Source: an uncultured Fibrobacter sp. (GTDB taxonomy: Bacteria; Fibrobacterota; Fibrobacteria; Fibrobacterales; Fibrobacteraceae). Taken from it: a stretch of DNA of 6,847 nt. Below the pieces are notes generated by a model. It was not told the origin of the DNA, searched no databases, and saw nothing but the letters and a program-made list of their open reading frames with translations. The stretch covers positions 1-6,847 of the forward strand of contig NZ_CALEFV010000315.1 of assembly GCF_937877005.1 (NCBI RefSeq). Direction: 5' to 3'. Position numbers and translations under genes: made by a program. Each line of letters opens with the position of its first letter. The stretch's first letter is position 1. Positions 1 through 5,500 of the stretch are shown piece by piece.

Positions 1-1437
1 CTTTTGGCCCGTGCCGTTGCAGGCGAAGCAGGCGTTCCGTTCTTTAGCATGTCCGGTTCAGACTTTGTAGAAATGTTCGTGGGCGTGGGCGCAAGCCGCG
101 TGCGCGACCTCTTTGAAACCGGCAAGAAGAACGCCCCGTGTATCTTGTTCATCGACGAAATCGACGCCGTGGGTCGCCAGCGTGGTGCAGGTCTCGGTGG
201 CGGTCACGACGAACGCGAACAGACCTTGAACCAGTTGTTGGTGGAAATGGACGGCTTTACCGCCAACGAAGGCGTGATTTTGATTGCCGCCACGAACCGT
301 CCGGATGTGCTCGACAAGGCATTGCTGCGCCCGGGTCGCTTTGACCGCCAGATTGTGGTGGGACTCCCCGACCTGAAGGGCCGCGAAGAAATCTTGAAGG
401 TGCACCTGAAAAAGCGCAAGGTGCCGCTGGCCGACGACGTGGACGTGAAGGCTGTCGCAAAGGGAACTCCTGGTCTTGCAGGCGCAGATCTTGAAAACCT
501 GGTGAACGAAGCAGCCCTTTTGGCCGCACGATTCAACAACAAGAAAGTCACGATGCTCGACTTTGAAGAAGCCCGCGACAAGCTCAGCATGGGTGCCGAG
601 CGCCGCACACTCCTGATGACCGACGAGGAAAAGCGCCACACCGCCTACCACGAAGCAGGTCACGCCTTGATGACACTCCTCTGCAAGCATTCTGACCCGC
701 TCCACAAGATTACGATTATCCCGCGCGGGCGCGCCCTGGGCGTGACCATGAGTCTGCCCGAACGCGACCAGGTGAGCTACAGCCGCGAATACGCCGAAGA
801 ACGCATCATGATCATGATGTCTGGCCGCCTCGCCGAACTCATCTTCTTCAACCACCAGAGCACGGGAGCCAGCAACGACATCCAGCGCGCTACCGAACTT
901 GCCCGCAAGATGGTGACGGAATGGGGTTTTGACGATGAAATCGGACCGGTCTGCTACAGCCGCACCGACGGCGAAGTGTTCCTCGGCCGCGAAATTTCTA
1001 AGCCGAAAGAAATGTCCGAAATGATGGCCGAAAAGATCGACAATGCGGTGAACAACCTCATCAAGCGTCTGGACCAGGCCGCCAAGAAACTCATCGAAGA
1101 GAACAAGGACAAGCTGATCGACCTCGCCGAAGCGCTGTTTGAATTCGAAGTGCTCGACCGCGAAGAAATTGACCGCGTGATGGCCGGCGAAAAACTGACC
1201 GGCACCAAGAAGAGCCGCCAGTACAAGGCGCTCGAAGAAATGGAAGAAAAGAAGAAGCGCGAAAACACACCGCCACCTGATCCGGGCAAACAGCCTCCGG
1301 TAGCGCCGGCCTCTGATGCACCCGTAGCCGAAATCAAGCCCGCGCCCGCAGCCGGAACCACTCCGGCAAATGATGGCGATGCCCATACCGAAGCGCTTGA
1401 AGCCACTGAAAAACTGGAGAAACAGGACAACACATAA
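1..1437 (+). CDS. ftsH: ATP-dependent zinc metalloprotease FtsH, 5'-truncated
   Basis: FtsH is a hexameric AAA+ protease in the inner membrane that unfolds and degrades misassembled membrane proteins and short-lived regulators. The frame is open to base 1, so the start, the transmembrane part and the Walker A loop lie outside; the first codons (LLARAVAGEAG) are what normally follows GPPGTGKT. Counting from the TTG at base 4, the pore motif FVGVGA is at residues 25-30, Walker B ILFIDE at 47-52, GHDEREQ at 67-73 and the second region of homology ATNRPD...RPGRFDR at 96-115 with both arginine fingers. The zinc motif HEAGH is at 216-220 and the distal Asp ligand sits in STGASND (Asp292). After about residue 415 comes a Lys/Glu then Pro/Ala-rich tail of about 60 residues, probably disordered. 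All visible catalytic residues are intact. The TAA stop overlaps the folP ATG by one base, so the two are co-translated. Confidence 0.98.
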   Translation, partial: LLARAVAGEAGVPFFSMSGSDFVEMFVGVGASRVRDLFETGKKNAPCILFIDEIDAVGRQRGAGLGGGHDEREQTLNQLLVEMDGFTANEGVILIAATNRPDVLDKALLRPGRFDRQIVVGLPDLKGREEILKVHLKKRKVPLADDVDVKAVAKGTPGLAGADLENLVNEAALLAARFNNKKVTMLDFEEARDKLSMGAERRTLLMTDEEKRHTAYHEAGHALMTLLCKHSDPLHKITIIPRGRALGVTMSLPERDQVSYSREYAEERIMIMMSGRLAELIFFNHQSTGASNDIQRATELARKMVTEWGFDDEIGPVCYSRTDGEVFLGREISKPKEMSEMMAEKIDNAVNNLIKRLDQAAKKLIEENKDKLIDLAEALFEFEVLDREEIDRVMAGEKLTGTKKSRQYKALEEMEEKKKRENTPPPDPGKQPPVAPASDAPVAEIKPAPAAGTTPANDGDAHTEALEATEKLEKQDNT

Positions 1438-2318
1438 TGTTCAAAGCCGTGCTGGACAAGAGCCGTGCGCTCCCCTGGAAAGTCGGGAACAAGGTCCTCC
1501 CCTGTACCTCCCCCCTGATTATGGGAATCGTGAATGTGACGCCCGACAGTTTCTTCGACGGTGGCACTCACAATACTCCGGACCGCGCTTTTGACCATGC
1601 AATGAAGCTGCTCGAACAGGGCGCAGACATCCTCGACATCGGTGGCGAAAGCAGCCGCCCGGGAAGCGCCCCTGTCAGTCAGCAAGAAGAACTGGACCGA
1701 GTGTGTCCCGTAGTAGAACGCCTCGCTCCACTGGCCGAAGAAAAAAAATTTTTCATTTCCGTTGATACAGTGAAATCGACGGTCGCCCGCGAGACAATGA
1801 ACCTCGGAGCGCACATCATCAACGACATCAGCGCCTGCGCCATGGACCCGAACATGCTCCAGACCGTCGCAGACACCAAGGCTGCCGTCGTGCTGAACCA
1901 CATCCGCGGAAACTTCGGCACCATGCAGCAGGATTTCAAACCGTACACGAACGTGGTGCAAGAAGTCCGCGAAGAACTCTTGTCGCAGGTAAAAAAGCTT
2001 TTGGACCTCGGCGTCGAACGCGAAAAAATTTGCATCGACCCGGGCATCGGATTCGGTAAAACGGCGCAGGACAACATCGATTTGATGAAATCTGTCGAAG
2101 AATTCCTGAAAGACGGCTACCCAGTGCTCATCGGGACCTCGCGCAAGTCCTATATTGGTAAAATGCCCGGCCTCGAAAACAGCGACCGATTGATTCCAAC
2201 CGTTACGGCAGGAATTGTCGCCATCCTGGGCGGAGCAAGCTGTATTCGAGTCCACGACGTGAAAGAAGCGAAGGAATCCGCACTTTATCTGGAGGCATTG
2301 AGAAATGATTCTATTTAA
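1437..2318 (+). CDS. folP: dihydropteroate synthase
   Basis: This 293-aa protein condenses 7,8-dihydropterin pyrophosphate with p-aminobenzoate in cytosolic folate synthesis and is the sulfonamide target. It is full length for the family and a TIM barrel. Visible motifs are MGIVNVTPDSF (29-39), DIGGESSRPGS (67-77), SVDT with Asp110, INDI with Asn129, DPGIGFGK (201-208), the SRKS lysine (Lys237) and RVHD (271-274), so pterin and phosphate sites look complete. The sulfonamide-contact positions in the two loops (Phe after NVTPDS, Pro of SRPG) keep the ancestral residues. The segment usually written MH(M)(R/Q)GxPxTMQ reads NHIRGNFGTMQ (154-164), with Asn for Met and Phe for Pro, which is divergent but next to conserved residues. 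The start ATG shares its A with the ftsH stop; AGGA at 1424-1427 is a fair ribosome-binding site 9 nt upstream. The 3' end overlaps cdaA by 14 nt. Confidence 0.97.
   Translation: MFKAVLDKSRALPWKVGNKVLPCTSPLIMGIVNVTPDSFFDGGTHNTPDRAFDHAMKLLEQGADILDIGGESSRPGSAPVSQQEELDRVCPVVERLAPLAEEKKFFISVDTVKSTVARETMNLGAHIINDISACAMDPNMLQTVADTKAAVVLNHIRGNFGTMQQDFKPYTNVVQEVREELLSQVKKLLDLGVEREKICIDPGIGFGKTAQDNIDLMKSVEEFLKDGYPVLIGTSRKSYIGKMPGLENSDRLIPTVTAGIVAILGGASCIRVHDVKEAKESALYLEALRNDSI
2291..2295 (+). promoter_or_regulatory. Shine-Dalgarno GGAGG for cdaA, inside folP
   Basis: A full GGAGG lies 9 nt before the ATG at 2305 and within the last codons of folP. It selects the first ATG (MILFKLFGII) over the internal ATG 13 codons later, which has no comparable site. 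The arrangement implies cdaA is translated independently of, but overlapping with, folP termination. Confidence 0.75.
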
Positions 2319-3144
2319 ATTATTCGGAATTATCGATGTCCGCATGGCGGATATCCTGGATGTACTCCTGATTTCCATCATCATCTATTACATCTTCCTA
2401 CTGTTCCGCGGCACCCGCGCAGCCCAGATGATTTTCGGTGGTCTTTTGCTGATTCTCGCCTGGATTATCGCCCAATGGTGGGAACTTCACACCGTCGTGT
2501 GGCTTATCAGTAACCTTGCAACCCTCGGCATTATCGCGCTTGTGATTCTTTTCCAGCCCGAAATTCGAAGCGCCCTCACCCGTATCGGTCAGGCCGCCAG
2601 TAAGCTCGATTTTCACAACCTGTTTTTCCATTCTAGCGGCCTCGACGAAATCACCAAGACAATCGCTAGCGCCTGCCAGGACTTGGCAAAAACGCACACG
2701 GGTGCCCTGATTGTGCTTGAAAAGCGCGTGGGCCTGCGTAACTACGCCGACACCGGTGAAATCTTGGACGCCCGAATCAGTTCTAGACTTTTGCGCGCCC
2801 TCTTCTTCCCGAATTCCGCTTTGCACGATGGCGCAGTCATCATGAACAGCAAGCGCATCATTGCCGCAGGCTGTATTCTGCCCATGCCAACCGGCAATGC
2901 CGAAAAGGAAGCTGGTTACGGCATGCGTCACCGTGCTGCGAAGGCCCTCGCCGCCGAATGTGACGCCCTGGTCATTGTCGTGTCCGAAGAAACGGGTTAC
3001 ATTTCCATTGCCTACCGAAACACGCTGCGACGCAATATCAGCGTGCAGGAACTCAAGCAGGAAATCATTCGCCACTGGGGCGAGCTGTTTAACGACGTGC
3101 GCGAAAGCAACAAGCCCGAAACCGCAGAAGAAAAGGCAGGGTAG
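2305..3144 (+). CDS. cdaA: diadenylate cyclase CdaA (c-di-AMP synthase)
   Basis: This 279-aa membrane enzyme makes cyclic di-AMP from two ATP, a second messenger for potassium/osmolyte balance and cell-wall homeostasis. Three hydrophobic segments (about residues 16-34, 40-58 and 63-84) precede the FQPEIRSAL linker (83-91) and a DisA_N catalytic domain. The two signature motifs are present: DGA at 175-177 (in LHDGAVIM) and RHR at 208-210 (in GMRHRAA), plus SEETG at 227-231. Length and topology match CdaA (DacA), not the soluble DisA. The residue before RHR is Met207, where the Bacillus and Listeria enzymes have Thr. The C-terminal 20 residues are charged and likely flexible. It is third in the ftsH-folP-cdaA operon. 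In many bacteria cdaA is followed by cdaR (ybbR) and glmM; neither is found here, and the next gene is unrelated. The TAG stop lies in a degenerate 7-nt repeat tract. Confidence 0.95.
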   Translation: MILFKLFGIIDVRMADILDVLLISIIIYYIFLLFRGTRAAQMIFGGLLLILAWIIAQWWELHTVVWLISNLATLGIIALVILFQPEIRSALTRIGQAASKLDFHNLFFHSSGLDEITKTIASACQDLAKTHTGALIVLEKRVGLRNYADTGEILDARISSRLLRALFFPNSALHDGAVIMNSKRIIAAGCILPMPTGNAEKEAGYGMRHRAAKALAAECDALVIVVSEETGYISIAYRNTLRRNISVQELKQEIIRHWGELFNDVRESNKPETAEEKAG

Positions 3145-3182
3145 TAGACGGTAGGAAGTTGGTAGCAGGTAATTGGATTAAA
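3141..3182 (+). repeat. degenerate heptanucleotide tract at the cdaA 3' end
   Basis: Read in sevens from 3141 the sequence is GTAGTAG, ACGGTAG, GAAGTTG, GTAGCAG, GTAATTG, GATTAAA. The first five units end in G and share a (G)xAGxxG-like pattern. The tract includes the cdaA stop codon and fills the 46-bp gap up to the AAGGA ribosome-binding site (3181-3185) of the next gene. It has no complementary second half, so no hairpin is expected. It resembles the other two 7-nt tracts in the window in period and position, but not in word sequence. Confidence 0.5.
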
Positions 3183-3190
3183 GGATTTTT

Positions 3191-4447
3191 ATGAATAATA
3201 ACGAAACAGAAGATCAGGTAAAATCACGCCGCAAAAAGAAGAACATCGCGATTCTCGTGTTGATGTTCCTTTTGCTTGTAACCCTTTTTATTGTACAGTG
3301 CCACTTGGACCAAATCAAACAAGACGCGCTAGCCAAGGAACAGGAAACCGCTCTTGAAATGCAGCGCCGCCACACGCTAGATAGCCTGCGCGCCCTGGAA
3401 CAGGCCCGCGCCGACAGTATCCGCATGGCAGATTCCTTGGCAAAGCTTGCAGCAGATAATCTTGCTGACAGTCTCCGTATCGCAGATAGCCTCCGTGTAG
3501 CAGACTCACTTGCCGCTCTCAAGAACAACGTGAACCGCGACAGCATCCGCCATGTACGCGACAGCCTGAACCGCATTAAGGACAGCCTCGCCGCCATCGA
3601 AAAGGCCCGCCAGGATAGCCTGCAGCGCATCGCCGATTCCTTGGCCGTCATCGAAAAGGCCAAAGCCGATTCTCTCGAAAAGAAGCGCATTCAAGACAGC
3701 ATCCGTGCTGCCGACCAGGTGCCGCCCGTTGCCGAAATCGCACCGCCCGCAGGCCGCTACTACGATCCCATCAAGCTCAAGGTCAAGTGCGAAGAAATCA
3801 AGTGCAAGACATTCCTCTCCATTGGCGATACGCTCCACGCCCAAGAAGCGGGCAAGGCCATTGAATACAACAAGACCGGAAGCGTATTCTTCTACGCCGT
3901 AGACTCCGTAGGGAACCGCTCCGCTTGGGAAGAAGCCAAGTATGACATGGCCAGTGACAACGTTTGCGGCAAGAACGCCTACCCCGTTCCACTCGGCGGC
4001 AAGACCGTTTGCGTAGACGCTTACGAATACCCGAACAAGGCCGACGAACTCCCCCGCGACATGGTGAGCCAGGAACAAGCCGCAAGTTTGTGCCAGCAAG
4101 AGGGCAAGCACCTCTGCAGCCTCGCCGAATGGCAGGCCGCTTGCAAGAGCAAGGACAACACGCGCTACAGCTACGGCGACAGCTATAAGCAGAACAAGTG
4201 CAACACCAACACCAAGGCAGCCAAGCGCAGCGGCCGTAAGGAACAATGCCGCAGCTGGTACGGTATGTACGACATGAACGGAAACCTTTGGGAATGGACT
4301 TCGACTACGAGCAAGGATCACCCCAACATGTACCTAGTCGCCGGCGGTGCCTGGAACACCAACAACGAAAGCAAATGCACCGACAACAAGTTCAGTTTCT
4401 ACCCGCAGAACCAATACCCAAACGTAGGCTTCAGGTGCTGCAAGTGA
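3191..4447 (+). CDS. single-pass membrane protein: DS(L/I)-repeat coiled coil, chitobiase-like domain and SUMF1/FGE-like domain
   Basis: This 418-aa protein is of unknown specific function. A basic cytosolic start (KSRRKKKN, 11-18) precedes one membrane helix (about 19-37), giving a periplasmic C-terminus. Residues 45-175 are a charged coiled coil with 13 DS(L/I) motifs at 64-171, mostly 6, 7, 11 or 12 apart. Residues 178-245 (PPVAEIAPPAG to DSVGNRS) resemble the chitobiase/hexosaminidase C-terminal beta-sandwich often found in surface proteins. Residues 259-418 are a formylglycine-generating-enzyme-like (SUMF1) fold: VDAYEYPNK, GKHLCSLAEWQAAC (305-318), GMYDMNGNLWEW (358-369), GGAW (385-388) and the terminal GFRCC. 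It keeps only one cysteine (Cys396) where true FGE has a catalytic pair, so oxidase activity is doubtful; a structural or binding role is more likely. Ten cysteines beyond residue 250 suggest disulfides. AAGGA lies 5 nt before the ATG. It may be read through from cdaA, 46 bp upstream. Confidence 0.93.
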   Translation: MNNNETEDQVKSRRKKKNIAILVLMFLLLVTLFIVQCHLDQIKQDALAKEQETALEMQRRHTLDSLRALEQARADSIRMADSLAKLAADNLADSLRIADSLRVADSLAALKNNVNRDSIRHVRDSLNRIKDSLAAIEKARQDSLQRIADSLAVIEKAKADSLEKKRIQDSIRAADQVPPVAEIAPPAGRYYDPIKLKVKCEEIKCKTFLSIGDTLHAQEAGKAIEYNKTGSVFFYAVDSVGNRSAWEEAKYDMASDNVCGKNAYPVPLGGKTVCVDAYEYPNKADELPRDMVSQEQAASLCQQEGKHLCSLAEWQAACKSKDNTRYSYGDSYKQNKCNTNTKAAKRSGRKEQCRSWYGMYDMNGNLWEWTSTTSKDHPNMYLVAGGAWNTNNESKCTDNKFSFYPQNQYPNVGFRCCK

Positions 4448-4461
4448 CGCGTAGCATATAA

Positions 4462-4502
4462 TGGATGATGGATGATGTAAAATCATCAATCATCAACCAT
4501 CA
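4462..4502. terminator. imperfect hairpin between convergent genes, possible bidirectional 3' end
   Basis: Two TGGATGA units (4462-4475) plus TG, an A-rich loop around 4478-4483, then CATCA/ATCATC/CCA words downstream can pair with a short bulge (5 + 6 bp, extendable). Both flanking genes end here (stops at 4447 on + and 4528 on -). It lacks a strong T run on either side (only ATTTT at 4517-4521), so factor-independent termination is uncertain; a 3'-end stabilising structure is equally possible. Confidence 0.45.
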
Positions 4503-4530
4503 ACCATCAATCATCAATTTTCAATCATCA
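4482..4530 (+). repeat. seven-unit heptanucleotide repeat (ATCATCA type)
   Basis: Seven consecutive in-phase 7-mers run from 4482: ATCATCA, ATCATCA, ACCATCA, ACCATCA, ATCATCA, ATTTTCA, ATCATCA. Six of seven follow A(T/C)CATCA. Two further units in inverted orientation (TGGATGA) sit just upstream at 4462-4475. The last unit contains the TGA stop codon of the minus-strand gene, so the repeat supplies the end of that reading frame. It is not a CRISPR array: there are no spacers and the units are 7 nt. Confidence 0.9.
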
Positions 4531-5061
4531 ATCCACCATTTCGACATGGAGGTGCTCCATTTCACCTTTTTCCCAGAGCACCTTGAAGCGAATTCCTAGG
4601 CGATCTTGCGCCATTTCAACGATTTTGCGACGCTTGTCTAGCGGCAGATCCTTGATACGAAAATCCATCGCGGCATTCTGATAATGCTTCGAATTACGCA
4701 AATGGTACGGATAGTCATTTCCACTCGTAATCACCGGCACGTAGTCGTCCCCCATGACCATGTGATAACAGTGCACAATTTCAATTCCTGCCGTATCCAT
4801 TGCCGGGAGCAGGCTTTCGAGATAGACTCCCTGTTTCTGACGCGTACGCTTCAGAAGCAACCGATGTACTTCTCGCTGATTGAATGGCTTGACATTTAAA
4901 TGACGCAAGTATTCCTCGGCGGACCAGGTTTCCTCGACAACATTCGGCTCATCAATTGGAATCGGCCGACGGTTTGTCTCAATCAGCCAATAAACACCGA
5001 AAAGTGCGGCAATAGCTAAAACAGGGGCCAATAAGTACAAATGTTTAACAAAAAATTGCAT
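4528..5061 (-). CDS. membrane-anchored M15-like zinc peptidase (putative D,D-carboxypeptidase/endopeptidase fold)
   Basis: This 177-aa protein has an N-terminal hydrophobic helix (about 8-27) without an obvious cleavage site, so the rest should be anchored on the periplasmic side. The C-terminal half fits the peptidase M15 (VanX/VanY) metal site: SKH at 124-126 followed by seven residues to Asp133 (H-x6-D), and E-H-L-H at 169-172, matching the catalytic Glu and third zinc His spacing (E-x-x-H). VPVITSG (108-114) corresponds to the strand leading to the TSGYR motif, but the Tyr-Arg is replaced by Asn-Asp, and the Gly usual in H-x3-G-x-A-x-D is Asn. Activity is therefore likely but not certain; the substrate would be peptidoglycan stem peptides. 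TAGGAA lies just ahead of the ATG. It is divergent from the lipoprotein gene across 32 bp, and its stop codon lies inside the heptad repeat. Confidence 0.85.
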   Translation of the reverse strand: MQFFVKHLYLLAPVLAIAALFGVYWLIETNRRPIPIDEPNVVEETWSAEEYLRHLNVKPFNQREVHRLLLKRTRQKQGVYLESLLPAMDTAGIEIVHCYHMVMGDDYVPVITSGNDYPYHLRNSKHYQNAAMDFRIKDLPLDKRRKIVEMAQDRLGIRFKVLWEKGEMEHLHVEMVD

Positions 5062-5106
5062 TTTCCTACAAACAAAAATACTATTTTAGGAACATGAAGA
5101 AAGCAA
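5056..5106. promoter_or_regulatory. compact divergent start region with mirrored ribosome-binding sites and possible overlapping promoters
   Basis: TTCCTA (5063-5068) and TAGGAA (5087-5092) form an inverted repeat with 18 bp between; each is the ribosome-binding site of one of the two outward-facing genes. Promoter-like pairs are TTGCAT (5056-5061) with 17 nt to TACTAT (5079-5084) for the + gene, and on the - strand TTGCTT (5106-5101) with 17 nt to TAGTAT (5083-5078). The matches to sigma-70 consensus are weak. A + start from this box would leave a leader of only about 3 nt, so the promoter assignment is tentative; the mirrored sites themselves are plain to see. Confidence 0.35.
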
Positions 5107-5447
5107 TCCTTATTTCCGTTTCTCTCGTTTCCTCAATGTTCCTTTTCGGCTGTAGCGACAAGGCCAACTACACAGGCTGCTGGAAAGGTGAAGCAAACAT
5201 GATTTTTGAAGTTCTGAGCGAAAATAACCAGGATTTCATAATTCGCAATATCAATGGTGACCTTAGTGCGTCAATCCAGGAAGGCAAGCTTTGCGGCAAG
5301 AATTCGCTTGACATGCCTTACTGCATGAGCGTGAAGGGAGATTCCGCCTACTACGAATTTGGAGGCATCACGACCGGATATGCCCGCATTAGCAAGGAAG
5401 AATACGAAGATATCTTCGCTGCGCAGAAAAAAGCTACGGTCCAATAA
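5094..5447 (+). CDS. small lipoprotein of unknown function
   Basis: This 117-aa protein has a classical lipoprotein signal: MKK, a hydrophobic stretch (4-18) and a lipobox LFGC with the acylated Cys at 20; the mature protein is about 98 residues. The mature part opens with a YTGCWKGE segment (26-33), followed by alternating short strands (MIFEVL, QDFIIRNI, LSASIQ, SAYYEFGG) and an acidic helix near the end (KEEYEDIFAAQKK). The YxGxWxG-type opening and strand pattern suggest a small lipocalin-like beta fold, which is inference only. Cys29, Cys67 and Cys77 remain in the mature chain, so one disulfide is possible; a periplasmic thioredoxin-fold protein is encoded next door. AGGA lies very close to the ATG. 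The gene ends in a strong hairpin terminator. I do not recognise a named family. Confidence 0.85.
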   Translation: MKKAILISVSLVSSMFLFGCSDKANYTGCWKGEANMIFEVLSENNQDFIIRNINGDLSASIQEGKLCGKNSLDMPYCMSVKGDSAYYEFGGITTGYARISKEEYEDIFAAQKKATVQ

Positions 5448-5472
5448 TCCGAGCCATCCCATTATATAATGA

Positions 5473-5500
5473 AAGTCCCCCTTTTTCAGGGGGATTTCTT
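5473..5500 (+). terminator. intrinsic terminator after the lipoprotein gene
   Basis: AAGTCCCCC (5473-5481) pairs with GGGGGATTT (5489-5497) around a 7-nt loop, a 9-bp stem with five G-C pairs and one G-T wobble. It is followed on the + strand by TTTCTTTATT. It lies 25 nt after the lipoprotein stop. The opposite strand lacks a good T run after the stem, so it mainly serves the + gene, but the convergent gene's TAA stop (5502-5500) starts right at its edge. Confidence 0.88.

Noticed and set aside
58..2384. Long antisense open frames on the minus strand (58-1386 and 954-2384)
   Set aside because: They lie opposite ftsH and folP, which have full family motifs; the translations are rich in Phe/His/Arg or Ser without recognisable domains. 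They arise from the codon bias of the real genes.
2398..3075. Antisense frame opposite cdaA
   Set aside because: Lies opposite the CdaA catalytic domain; no motif and no ribosome-binding site that stands out.
3299..3301. Lipoprotein attachment at Cys37 of the stalk protein
   Set aside because: The preceding residues IVQ do not fit a lipobox and the N-terminus is long and highly charged, so an uncleaved membrane anchor fits better.
3506..4321. 271-aa antisense frame opposite the SUMF1-like gene
   Set aside because: Val/Ala/Leu/Gly-rich shadow of a repetitive coding region; it would need dual coding without supporting signals.
3191..4447. Catalytic formylglycine-generating enzyme
   Set aside because: The second active-site cysteine after the GGAW motif is absent, so only the fold, not the enzyme, is supported.
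4457..4462. TATAAT, and a second copy at 5465-5470, each shortly after a + strand stop codon
   Set aside because: Perfect -10 matches but with no -35 at suitable distance, and each is followed at once by a hairpin between convergent genes. They may be part of 3'-end structure; two copies are too few to claim a motif.
4482..4530. CRISPR-like array
   Set aside because: Units are 7 nt, contiguous and without spacers; no cas gene nearby.
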